NCBI GenBank assembly: GCA_033026295.1
Contig: CM065171.1
Location: 8,201,957 to 8,265,956 of the forward strand
Origin: Channa striata
Taxonomy: Eukaryota > Chordata > Actinopteri > Anabantiformes > Channidae
Reading direction: 5' to 3'
Length of the DNA stretch: 64,000 nt
Made by a program: the position numbers and the translations under genes. The notes under the pieces are model-generated. The model was not told where the DNA came from, made no database searches, and saw nothing but the letters and a program-made list of their open reading frames with translations. Positions 51,901 through 64,000 of the stretch are shown here, piece by piece (the first letter of the stretch is position 1; the number at the start of each line of letters is the position of its first letter).

Positions 51901-54900
51901 AGGTCTCACAGAGACCCCAGTCACCATTAACAAGATCAAGGCCGACTCTGTATCACGTACAGTACACAGTATACAAAGTCACATCCACCTGCATATGTCG
52001 TTCCCCCTTTCTCTCCAGTCCAAACTCTCTCCCTCTCTTTCCCTCTGGCACGCTCTGAAATTATAACACGTTTTGAGTGGTTGTGGAAAGCATACAGCTT
52101 TTTTAAGAGCAACAAAAATAACAGGGTGACAATCATGCTGTCAGACGTGGCTGTCTCATTTCACTGTATGTCACTAAGTTCATGACTTTGTCTTGGCGAT
52201 GCTGCAGCATAAATACATCAGCATACTTCAATATGTTCATTATTATACACGAAACATATATTTAGATGAAAGGCGCGTGACTTTCTGAAACCAAAAGAAG
52301 ACCAGGTCGCCTACGCAAAGTAGGGCTCAGTTTCACCTGCACTTTCTGATGAAATAGTTGTTGCTCTTTGTTCCCCACGTCTTTGAATATAATCCAATCA
52401 AAGGCTTGTACTGCCCTCTGTCCTGTAACAAGAACTATCATCTGTTTAAACCTTGTCCCCTGTAAGCTGCTTCAAACAGAGGAAGTATCTGATTTTGGAA
52501 AGACATGCTTCATTTGTTGCGCCTGAATCATTCACCGTTGGTAACATTTCACCCCTTTATCAGGCCTTACGGATGCAGACAGGCTAGATGGGCGACTGGT
52601 GAGAGAAACCCAGCCTGGTACCCTGATACAGCCATCAATACCCACAAGGCCATATGTCATGCAGCAAGAAGCCTGAGCCTCCTATGATACCTCAGTGAGA
52701 GCCCATGCTTCATGTCCTCACACCAAGCGCTGATGTGGCAGCTTGCTAAATAATTTGTGCTTCTTTACCAGGGTCATTGGATAGAGAATCTGCTCCTTGA
52801 ATAATTAATTGAGACACAATCTAAGCAGCCGACTTCTGTTTCCTCTTGTTTTCAGCCAGATTGTCTGCCGCTGTCCCCCGCATTCATACTGACTCGCTGT
52901 CTAATTCATCTGGATTGAAACCTCCATCACAGTAACACTGTAGTCAGTGTCTGAATACAGTGACAGGAGGAGCGTGTCCTGAGCGTGACCCACAGGATCC
53001 CAAAAAAGAAAACCACACACAGCCACAGAATCTGTTTTCATTTTGTGGATAAAAATAAAACAAAAGCCAATTACCACCATGGCTTTGTTTAGCTACATAA
53101 TTGCATTTCATTATTCAGTGCACAATTGATACCCACAGTGTAGGTTGAAAGAGGCGCAGTTGTTCGAGTGAGGCTGGAAATGAGATATTTTATTGATACA
53201 GTGCTGCTGTGTCTCAGATCTGATCCTTACAAATGCTGAGTGATAAAACTGATTGTCTGTCTGTCTCATTGAATACTAATGCCACTCTTCAGGCTGCTGG
53301 ATAGGCTCAGGGTAGCCTAGAGGCTGGAGATACAGACTTGTTAGTGAAGCATTTTTCAAATCAGGGCACTAACTTGACTGCAAAATGCGGTGCAGGCAAA
53401 ACGAACTCTCTTTAGGAACCAGTTCAACATTTGAGGAAATGGGCTTTCTTTTTTACTCCTGTGCATGCAAAGAATGGAGGTTTTTTTTGATACCAACCCA
53501 AACAATCAGTAGCTGTAAAGCTCACAAATGAAATAATTGATTATTAATTACCTTAAAACATAAGCTGACTGCACAGTTGAAAGCCAGAAGCCTCCTGACA
53601 AACGAAACGTTAGCAGAGAGCAAAGTTATCTCATCCAGTTTGCTTCAAAGCTTAGCTGCTTTGTTATGTTTTTTTATTTTTGTATCCTGCTCTTTCCACA
53701 ACATAATCGCTATTATTAATTGACAGGCATCAATAAAAGACTATCAATCAATGTATTTTTTTCCTCTGTAAATAATAAATGCAACAATAACTGATAGATT
53801 TTCTATCTAAAAACTGCTCTGTCACTTTTTGCAGATATAAACTCTCCGTCAAATAAGGCACTAATGTTCATATTAGTTTAGTTTATGAAACAAAGGGTAA
53901 TTGCTGAAACTGTGTGTAGCCACATTCCAACTGTTCCTTGGATGAACATATAATATGTCTGAAAAGTTCATAAAAATGAGGCAGCTTTGTTTAAAATGCC
54001 ACACCTGTACCCTCAGCACATACAGGTGCGGAGCTTCTCTGGTGTCACCGGGATTAAAATACTTTTAAATGTGGGACTTTTAGAGACATTTCCATAATAT
54101 CCAGACCCATATCAACAAGTCGTAGCTACATTTTTTGTCCCGTCAGAACCAAGACTCTGATTTTTGTGTGTCCATTGCCCGAACTCGCATTGCAAATTCT
54201 ACTCACACTTGTCCCTTTGCTCATCGCCGATAGCTTTCCACGTGCATTTAAATCCTCACGCTGATTTGAGCTCATATTTAGGTCCCTCTGCAGTTGTTTT
54301 GAGGAGAAGTGGTGCATGACCACCAGTGCCGATACTTCAGGATAACACCCCAACATGGTTGTCAGGGTCTGTGTCCCTTCAGAGCAGGAATGAGCGATAG
54401 GGCTATAAGTCTGAGGCGAATAGTAAAAAGGACAGTAAGAGATAGAGCTCTTTAAAAAATACACCAAGACAGAAAGACTGACACTTAGCCCTTAATCATC
54501 TCTGTGTCTGCAGGGATCCCCTGTACTTTTGTGTCTATTGCAGATAATGGTCTTTCCTTACTTGACAGCATGTCTTTGCCGAGCCGGAGCTCTGTAACCA
54601 GTGCTTAAGTGTATCAGGGTGACAAAGCGTTGCTAGATTCAGTGGTGTCACGGCTCATCATGTAGTGACATTGCTGACAGCTGTGGTGTTAAGACAGGGA
54701 AGCTGTTGAATGGAGTTAGAATAGATTCTGGTGCAAAGGACCCAACTTCCATAACAATGCCTTCCCTAAGGATCACGCTGCAATATGCAATCCAACAACA
54801 CCAGCTGGAACCACTGGAACACAGGGAAGGGAAGTAATGAAAATCTTGGAGTGCGGACCGAAATGCTGCTTCGGTTATTGGAATGCACGGGTGTTTGTCT

Positions 54901-55854
54901 TTCAGGAGAAAAACAGGCAACGAGAGTACAAGAATGACAATGTTTTATGTGAGACAGGCCTCGCACGCACTATAGAAGCTGGAAGCCTGTCCAAGAGAAC
55001 TGGCTCCTTCCTCAGAAAAACAGGGAGAGCAAACGTCCCAGGCATCAGTCATAACCGCACCACCTTGAATCTGTCCAATCCCATCAGTCCCTCTATGAGC
55101 CTGTCGGAGGAGTCGGGTCTTTGCCGGGTCGTCTGCTAGTTTTAAGGGACTTCCTGTTTGCCGAAAACAGCAAACAGGACAAATTGTATAATGACAAATG
55201 GTGGCCTAAACATCGTGGGAGCGTGCTGTCACGGGACCTCAAACTCAGTTGCAACTAATTTAGTCTCAACCCCAAAACAAGCAGAACAACATGACAATGA
55301 CCAGGCTTTGTCTGTTTCCATGCAAATATGTTCTCTGAGGTTTGGCTAGATGTTATGAGAGCTATACTTGTAGTTATCCACTTTAGGTTGGGCTGTGAAC
55401 AGTTTTTAGAACAACTGCCTTCAACATGACTGAGAAATGCACATTGAATTCTTCACTTTTTTGTATTTAGGTCATTTGCGCACACAAAAGCTGAGGGCAA
55501 AGCGCTCACTTTGGTGTCATGGTGTGTTTGAGAGACCACAGGACTAACCGGATTCCAGTGTTTATGCTGCTGACCAGGACCCTGGATTAGATTACTGTCA
55601 TCCTCCATTTGAGGTTAAGACGGGAACAAAAAATAATGTTTAAGACTGATGTTCTTACTCATTTTCCATCCAGCTGCATCAAATGATACAGTCTTGCTTG
55701 TGTACTTGTGTTGTTGATATGTTGAAATGCATCCTGATTTTCTCTGCCCTAAACACCGTCGAAGCTATAGGAATACAATGACAAAATGCTTTAAATGCAG
55801 CACAACATCCAATTTTTGGATGCCAAATCTTCAGATCTGTTACAGTTGGTGCAT

Positions 55855-55945
55855 GCATCTATCCATCTATTGTCTAAGCTGTTTCTGAGGCGTTTCAGAG
55901 CCTTTCCTGGGTGTTTTTGAACACCCTGGACAGTCTATCACGGTG
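55855..55945 (-). mobile_element. degraded dispersed-repeat fragment
   Basis: ATCCATCTATTGTCTAAGCT, then TTCCTGGGTG and ACACCCTGGACAGTCTATCA resemble, in reverse orientation, the common fish repeat family whose tail is also seen at 14.7 kb. Confidence 0.5.
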
Positions 55946-56429
55946 CTGTCTACTTCATATCCTCTATATCCTTGGTGCTGTGCTTATTTAGCTGCTAAAC
56001 TTTGTCGCTGAACTGTAATGAATGTTGTGGTAATCTATTTCATCCCCCGACCATTAGCAGGCTGTGAACACTCTCTAATACCAGTCTGGGCCTCATTTTC
56101 CAGGCCTCTGATTGCACCAAGCAGTGGGCACCTAATTCGCTCAATAAAATGGGGCTTGCGATTACTGAGGCAGAGATTTAATATATCACGGAAAATTAGG
56201 TCGATTTTAATAAATTACCCATCCCACTGAATAGTCCATATGCTTACGGTGGAGGAGGGACTCTTTTGCCGTTGGGAGGAGTTGTAGGTAGAATGGTGAT
56301 GAGTGGCAGAGGAGAGGATGTGGCAATTGGCTTAGAGCTGCTGTTCACCCAACAGAGGGATTCCAGCTTCAGAGCATTGACTTTAGAATCCTTGTAAACA
56401 GTAGCAATCGAAGCTTCGGCTGCATCTTA

Positions 56430-56730
56430 AAGCAGCGGTTCCCAACCGTTATCCTCAAGGACGCCTGCCTAATTGTCTTACAATTATTCCTACCCAACTA
56501 ATGCCCCGACTGCTGCTAATTACCTGTGTCAGGTGTGTTCAGTCAGTCAGAGGATTTAAGATACCAGTTTGTTTTGTCTCCCCTTCCCCTTCCCCTAAAA
56601 TCTAACACCTTCCAGCTCCTGATTAACTGAACACATATGATCAAGGTAATACACACTGGTTAGTGCAGGGATAGATGGGAAACTTGCAGGGCAGGGCTCC
56701 CCAAGGACCAGGCCTGGGAATCCCTGTCAG
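56430..56730. mobile_element. palindromic hAT-like non-autonomous element
   Basis: The left end CGGTTCCCAACCGTTATCCT, then CAAGGACGCCTGCCT, corresponds to the complement of the right end (GGGCAGGGCTCCCCAAGGAC, then CAGGCCTGGGAATCCCTG). Terminal CAGNGNTTCCCA motifs resemble fish hAT-type MITEs. No transposase ORF. The target duplication could not be settled. Confidence 0.55.
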
Positions 56731-57052
56731 AACGTAGAGAGCAGTACCTCCACATTTCATTGATCTATTTTCATAGCTTCCTGGACCTCCCAAAAAGCCA
56801 CTGGCCCCTCCACTGGCATACTGCAACTTGTCACACAATGCCTGAGTAAATAAAATATGAGTTAGTACATTCTCACTATGTAGCACAGGGTGTATTTTAC
56901 TTTTACGGCAGCATATTTCGCTCATGATGGAGGGAGAGATCGAGAGAAGTTGAAATTCCTCCATAAATCATTGCTTGCGTTCTACCTCAAAAATAGTGCT
57001 CACATGATAAATGCAAGTTTACTGGAAGCATTTTCACTCTGAACAATGACTC

Positions 57053-57085
57053 TGTGTGTGTGCGTGTGTGTGTGTGCGTGTGTGT
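57053..57085. repeat. (GT)n microsatellite
   Basis: GT run with GC interruptions. Confidence 0.85.
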
Positions 57086-58073
57086 GACAAATCTGGAAGC
57101 ATTTTATGGTCAGCCACAGAGGCCTGTGTGATTGGACAAGCTATGTCACTTCTGGTCTTAAAAGGCTTTGCACAACAGCAAGGGCATCCGCGAGTCATCC
57201 TGCCATTTGTGGGATGCGAAATTCCACAGGATTCACCGCACAGTTCGTTTCTATCCAAACTGCTTATTCTGTCTGCGAGCTCTCGCAGACACATGATTCA
57301 GCTTAGTTATTTGTGATTGTGGTCCGTAATCAATACCCATGGCTTTCTGGAGCTTCACACCGACTAATCTTAAACTGGATTTGTCAGTCGTAGGAAGATA
57401 GCACTGAATCACGTCGCTAATGCTACAATGTGAATATGTTACTGGGAGTCAGGCACTCAGCAACTATAGAGTGTGAACTAGGAGTTTCATCATTTTGCTG
57501 TCTGGATGCCTTGGACAGGATACACATGAGTTGCACATTCACTAGCTTTACCGCTAGATCACTAATGAGATCTGCACATTTCGGTTTTACTATTTTGGCC
57601 ACTTAGTGACACTGTTCAACTCCGTGGTTTCATCTGTCATCTGTATTTTGTGCTACTAATTTTGGAATGAGCATTCCTCTGCAGAACGAGTTGTTCATCT
57701 TTCACTGGAGGCTGCAAGCTCATCTTCTCAATATAAACCTCACACCCTCCCAGTGAATGTGACTACTCTCTAAAAAATCTAACCTCTCAGTTTTACCACT
57801 TGGAATGGCTTTAATATTACCTTTATATATTGTCAGAACAAAAACAATAGCTTTGGTAATAAGGTTCAAACAAGTATATTATGTGTTCAAGTATTACAGC
57901 ATTACAGTTTTCACAAATCTTTACTTGAATGTTACAATAAAACTTGTGTAAGAGCTTAAACAAAATTTCAAATGTCACCAAATATACACAGTGGAATCGA
58001 TGGACTGGTGAAAAGTAGAGCACAGTTGAAATCATCCATCCATTGTGTGACATGTCTCCAGTCTGTCTCATGG

Positions 58074-58220
58074 CCAACACAGAGAGACACACACAGACAA
58101 ACAACCATTTACACCTACGGGCAATTTCAAGTAACTTTACATGTCCACACATAAAGGCCAGAGCCAACCAGAATTCAAACCTGAGGCCTTCCAGCAGCGA
58201 GGCACGACGCCGAGGTCGTG
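58074..58220 (-). mobile_element. dispersed-repeat relic with tRNA-like segment
   Basis: ACACCTACGGGCAATTTCAA, then ACATGTCCACACA, AACCAGAATTCAAACCTGAG and CCTTCCAGCAGCGAGGC match the layout of a common fish repeat (a line with ATTCGAACCC and GCTGTGAGGC in younger copies). Confidence 0.55.
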
Positions 58221-58689
58221 CCGTAGCAATCCACAGTCAAACAGCTTTGAAAAAAAAAAAAACACAAAATGTCTCGGTAAATACAAAGTCAGCACTATAT
58301 ATACCACTGTATATATAGTATTTATAGCTGTCGGTTTTTTCACTGTCAAACTTAACAAAATGTATGAAGGAATCCAGAGTAAATAGCCTATATGATTATG
58401 TAGAGAGAAAGATAGAAAAATCGGATAGAAAAACAATAAATGTAAAGAATCTCACATCAGTAATATGTTTAGTTATTGCTTCTTGCTAGTGTGTGTTTGT
58501 CATAAGCTTTGTGAAAGACACACACGGCTTGCAGGGTTCTTCATATCACCACATTGCTTCTTCTGTATTTCACAAACCCACTCAGTTGCCCCCCACCCCA
58601 TCACCTCCCCATTCGAGATAAATATGAAACCAAAAAAAGAAATTCATGCTTGAAGCAAGGGAACTAATCTCCCTTCTGCCTGTTTCACT

Positions 58690-58960
58690 CCTCTGTGTTT
58701 AATTGATAGAAATTGCACGCATCAAAGAAAACGCACACTGAGATTTAATGGGCATAAAATGGACATTAGCATTTTAAAGAGGTGGATTAACACATTAATC
58801 CGGGCAATTTTCATCCAGCACTTCCAATGAGATCGTCATGGCGCGCAAGCTCCTAATGGGGCTTAACTGGCTTTCTGCTTTAGTGCTGCTCTCAGGGATA
58901 ACACCAAAACTTTAGTTTTTTGGGAGAGGAGGAAACGAACTGGGCTTAATTTGTGTGACG
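58690..58960. promoter_or_regulatory. candidate conserved non-coding element
   Basis: GATTTAATGGGCATAAAATG, then GTGGATTAACACATTAATCC (paired GGATTA/TAATCC homeodomain sites around 58783-58801) and TCCTAATGGGGCTTAACTGG. Non-repetitive, with no ORF of note. Conservation untested. Confidence 0.3.
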
Positions 58961-61900
58961 GCTCTTTCAGAAGCAAACAGACGTCCACATGACACATTGC
59001 ACAAGCTGCAGCGCTGTCATGGGTGTCCTCCGTGTTTGTGTGGAGCAGGGACGCGCTTTTCAGATGGTGAAGCTGCCCGCGCTTGAAAAGCAGTAATCAA
59101 AGGGGCTGTTGTTGGACGAACATCACGGAGTTGACTTTTCATCCATGCTGAACATATGTGGTTTTGCTACAAGAGTCACACTGGTTAGTTGAGCACAATC
59201 ACTGTACATGCAATAGAAGTGAGTACATGATTTTACCATGACGTGGGCTGCCGGAGGGCCTGTACAATCCTGGGTCTCGCTTCACGATCAAAGCACATCT
59301 TATACGCTCACCATCCAGCCAGATGAAACTCATTTGGGCCGCTTTTCTAAGAAGAGAACCACAGATGCTCATTGGTTTGAGAGTCCCACACCCAGCCCCA
59401 AAGGAAGAAGATGCACTGTACGGCTGCGGATTGTTTTTTACATGCAACATAAAAACCCAAGGAAAGAAGTGGCTGTTAGTTGGTCCCCGGGGAGCATTTG
59501 CAGTGTTTCATGTGAGAGGCTCGAAGTCACGATGAGCACACACATCCTGTGCGTACACAGGAACACACATGAAGACGCACATTCAGCCACACACGCAGCA
59601 CCGAACCCTCGGTGGCAGTGTTTAGACCACGCCGAGCTCTCTTGATGCGGCGTGTCCCCTACGATGGCGCGCACTTTCATTACCATCCCCTTACCAGCGC
59701 TCCTCCCTTTTGTTCGAGTCATTTACACCACAGTTTATGCACACACAACATGTAAGCTCGCTGTACCTCCGTGCAAAGCGAATGTAATGTAGGTCATCAA
59801 ACAGAGCCGACTGGGAGAGCGCCGTTGTTTGTGAGCGGCGAGGCAGCCTCCAGAGGAAAAGGGGCTGATGTGAGAGGAGCGGTGCAAAAAAACAACACAA
59901 TGGAACAAACAAAAGCTTCTTCGACAAACTGTTAAAATGTAAAATGCGTCTGTTTTGGGTGTTGTCACTGTTGGATAGAAGAAGGAAATACAGACCCTGC
60001 TTTCCATCTCACCGTCTCTCCTCCTATCTCATGCTCTCTGGTGAATAGTTTATGCGACGTACCTTCTCCTCACCTCTCACGTACTTTCTGTCCCATTATC
60101 ACTCCAACATGAGATTGCACTCAAGACATTGTTGGAATTTTTGATAACATGGATTGTGAAACTGAAACACCGTTTTGAATTAATAAACAACACAGTCTGG
60201 AGCTTTTAGAGCGGAGTCCACCTATTTTTCGCCCCTCGCCATATTGTTAGTAATATTGCCTTCTCATCCTCGGCCTGCTGCCTCGTCCCGTCTGAGTAAT
60301 ATTGGAGAAAGCTCCCAATGTCCCCGACAGGATTCATGGATGGATGCTCCCACGCTCTCAGAAGGTGCTGTGATTTGAGTAACCCCTGAATCTGAAACAC
60401 AAATGACATCTGAAAAGACAGGCCGCACTCAGAGCATGGTTTCCCCATTCTCTCTGCGTCCATGTCTGAAAGCCTGCAACATCTCCGTACACAGGTGCGT
60501 TTCTGTAAATGACTGAATCGCGCTCTGGCCTGGAGCAGGGGCACGGTGGATGCCGTGAACCCGGACACCGTAAATTTTGTCATACATTTATGGCAGTTTT
60601 ATAAGGCTTTTGTCCTTCTGCTTTGACCTCACACTTCCTCAGCACATACAGTAACTCAATCAGCCTCTTGCATCTTCAACACATGCTTACCAGATAAAGA
60701 GAGACCCCCCCACCCCCCCTCGGCCTCCTCAGTGAGAGATAATGTTCACATTCCAACGGCAATCGCTCTGTCATGGTCAGCAAATTCTTGCCAAACAATA
60801 AAACACACAAATACTGTATACTGCTCCAACACCAAAACCCTAACCACATCTCAAGCACAATTATAACCCTGCTGATCACGATCATGACTGGGCTCTAGCC
60901 CACCAGAGCTGCGCTCGGTCTGCTGACGTACAAATGGCACCTATCAAAGCTGAACTCGCATCACTTTTATCCCGGTTTGCACAGTTTCGTTTTGAAGGTT
61001 TTTTTCACACATCACACAGCAGCAGTAATTAATAAATCTTCAGCTGTGACACTGTATTCTTAGGGCAGTGACACACCAAGCTGACAACAAAGAAATAATG
61101 ATGAGGACCAAATGTCAGCTTCCTCTGGGCTGACACACCACAAAGACGAGCGCCGACGTGCGTGTACTGTATGTCCTCCAACATGAGGAGAAGGGAAAGT
61201 TACAGACCTCGGACCACATACATACAAACTGTATATGAAACAACGTTTACATTTTTCCACTACTCTTACTTATGACAGATGGTTTATAAATACATATAAT
61301 CGATCTGATAACAAGTTGCAACAACACTGGCGTTAGCTAAGCCGAACAGCCAATCAAAGTGATTTCCCTGATTTAATGTCCAATTGGCTGAAAAGCCACG
61401 ACTGGGGTCTGACTGGTGCTAACAGACCCCACAGCCAACAGTCAGGTTGGGGTGTCTCGGCCCTCTTCCTGTAAAGACAAATGATTTTTTTTTATAAGGT
61501 GAACTGGTAACTGCTACACGCTGTCATTCTACATTCAAACAAAGCAACTTTATTCAGGATTTGTTAGGATATTCTAGGGCATGTACTTCAACTGAGTAAA
61601 GAATTTGAAGTGATATTTGTACTTGGACTTGCACTTTTACTGGAGTATCGAGCTTCATGTTCTTCGAGCTTTATCTGCCACCTCTGCAGTTGGTTCTGTA
61701 GTTACTTCAGTGCAAACATGTGTCTATTTTTTATCAAACCTCAAAATGTTTTTAATGTAAAAACATAGTATGGAAAAAATACATATGGCAAAAATGACCA
61801 GTATTTGAAACGATATCAAATATCTAGTCTTCTCTATGTCATTTGAGAATAATTACACTTACTGTATCTGCTGCTCAGTCTGATTCCTGTTAGAAGCTTG

Positions 61901-64000
61901 AGAGACAGCCAAGGCACTTGGATGAAATGGACAGAAATTTATAGTGCAACGCTTGTCTTTTCATTTGCCTTGGCCAAGCTTTTGACAGCCTCAAAAAGCT
62001 GGTAAGCTCGGATACTTTGAACCACACGATAAGGATCAGCTCAAGTCAGACAGACGCTAGGCCTAAAAGAATCCAATTTTACATAAGGGCTTTCAAAGAA
62101 GTGCGACATCCGTAATTGAATATAGAGTACGCTGATAAAGTGATCAAAGCTGGGAGCTTGCAAAGTTAATGAAAATAAACAAAGCCAAAAAGTGCATTTC
62201 TCTTTAGTGACAAGGGTTTAAAAGGATGCTGTTTTATCCTTAGTGCTGAGACCTGTCTTTTAATAAGGATCATAATGAGGGATTTCCTTTTTCAAAAAAG
62301 AAGAAGTCACAAGCCTGCGAACAGGACCGAATTTGATTAGCACAGCCAGCTCTGTTCACCGTGTGCATGTGTATGGATGTGAGTGTGTGGAATAGATCCA
62401 TCCATTCCTGATGTGACTCCCACCAGTCGACAGCTCTGCCAACCGTTGTCATTTTCTGGCAGCCAGATTACTCTTGGGGTGGCATTTTCACAGTTGTCAA
62501 GTGAGGATTTAATGGCCAATTATCCTCAGATAAATATATCTCTGCTGAGGAGAGGGACCCATCGTAGGTCCGGGAGACTATCGCTTCTAATTGTGGGCTA
62601 AAGAAAGAGGAAAACATGTCTGGTCAAAGCCTCCTGAGACTGGCTCACTTCCTTTTTCCCTGTGCTGCCACTTCATCATCACCCAAGAAGGGAGTTGGAT
62701 CCCCTGAAATAAAATCTACTGTACTGTAAATCATGTGTTACGCTCACTGCACAAAGTACATGCTGTCGTTAAACAGGGTGTCACCATCCTCACTTTGACC
62801 AGAGCCGTGCTGTCGATGGCTTTTTTCCTTTCTGGTGTTCATGATAGAGGAGGAAATCACTCACCAGGATGAGTGAAACACGGCGTGATGGGATGATGGG
62901 ATTATGGAAAGAAAACACGGAAAGCCAAATTTAGCACCTGACCGCTGGGCTCGAGGTGACATCAAGGAAAACACTCTATAAATGTTCAGAAACATAACAG
63001 TTGTGGTCAGTGATTTATTTGGACAGCAATTTACTCTTAAAAATTCTCAAATTCTAACAATTTTGCAATAAACGATTATTTACTTACAGGCAATTATTTT
63101 CAGTGACCAGATAGAAATTGTCCAGTTTCCTCATTTAGTCACTTTACACACAAGCTGAGAGGAGCAGTGACACTCCTGGTTATGTCCACCGGAATCACGT
63201 GTAACCTGTGGAAAAAAAAAATCCTGCAAACTCGACACAACCGACTTTACCTGCGACTTCCCTTCCTCACTGAGTTACTCCCCATTGTCTGGTTTGTGCT
63301 GGTTTCCACCCAGGAACAGAGTAATGTTTTGCTCGAGAGGCAGCAGTGACAGAAACAGGCTGATTTCAGGCCCGGGCATTATACAGACATATGTCTCTGT
63401 TGCTGGCAGGTTAGCGGTGTGTAGATGTCAATGGGGATCGTGGCTAACAGGCTGAGCGGCCTGCACCGACGCCACCTCAGGTTAATGACAGTGACAGTCT
63501 CAATCGCTGGGGTGATGGAGAGGATTTAATGCTTCCCCTTTGGCACTAGAAAGTGCTGATAATGATGCTGGCTGGCATGGAGCGTGTCCCTTCTGACATC
63601 AGCAATGATTTAAGCTCCTGCAACGGTGAGTTCATACACACACACAGGAAGAAATGCACGCACACCCAGTTATAATGCCCAGATGACTGCTCGCACAACC
63701 TTTTTTTTACAGGGACAGCACACATTAATCAACAGATCACTGAGGTCTAACTTAACTGTCAACCTGGGTCTTTATGGCATAAACTATAAAAATGCAGAGA
63801 CATTTAAAACTCCACGCATGGGCACATTAATGCCACTGCAAAGGAAAGCATGCAAATTACAAAACAAACGTTTAACATGATCACAAATAAATTATGCCAA
63901 AAATAAAAAATAAAATTCAAATGCTGAATATGTGTACAGCATGTGAAATAATCTATGAGAATTATGATAACAATAATGCAGCTAAAGAACAGCAAGGACT

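Larger units (their letters stand above)
45721..64000. other. gene-free flank upstream of aktip (18 kb)
   Basis: No exon of a recognisable protein was found on either strand; open frames are short and domain-free. It contains three or four degraded dispersed repeats (55.86, 56.43-56.73, 58.07 kb), a (GT)n tract (57053-57085) and several ORF-free blocks that look like non-coding elements. In mammals, from memory, the genes upstream of AKTIP are RPGRIP1L and FTO followed by the IRX cluster. Neither rpgrip1l nor fto exons are visible here. Confidence 0.5.

Overview
The window looks like ray-finned fish (teleost) nuclear DNA. It is AT-rich, has intron-split vertebrate genes with GT-AG splice sites and many CA/CT microsatellites, and carries dispersed repeats typical of teleost genomes: a tail containing TGGGATAGGCTCCAGC, a tRNA-derived SINE relic and several palindromic DNA elements. 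I cannot name the species.

Two protein-coding genes are recognisable, both on the minus strand and in tandem. On the left is the 5' part of chd9, a chromodomain helicase (SNF2-family) chromatin remodeller. It has a CpG-rich promoter near 39.0-39.4 kb and a predicted untranslated exon 1 ending at 39015. The large first coding exon is 32666-34296 with its ATG at 34188; exon 3 is 13772-14181 and exon 4 is 2886-2994. The chromodomains, helicase and C-terminus lie beyond base 1. About 0.9-1.2 kb upstream of the chd9 promoter is the complete aktip (FTS) gene. It has nine coding exons between 41462 and 44690, a 290-residue product, a predicted 5'UTR exon ending at 45447, and a polyadenylation signal at 40282.

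From about 45.7 to 64 kb I find no coding exon. Several AT-rich, homeodomain-site-rich blocks there look like candidate conserved non-coding elements, so this part may be a regulatory desert.

The most interesting signal is inside the 18.5 kb chd9 intron 2. A GC-richer, CT-repeat-flanked island at 16.3-17.3 kb contains a tiny open exon on the gene strand (ATG at 16472, phase-0 donor at 16443). Spliced to exon 3 in frame, it would assemble a textbook AT-hook (KRPRGRPRK) across the junction. This points to an alternative chd9 promoter and isoform that swaps the acidic, Gln-rich N-terminus for a DNA-binding AT-hook. A second anomaly is a one-nucleotide reading-frame break in the large chd9 coding exon near 33520.
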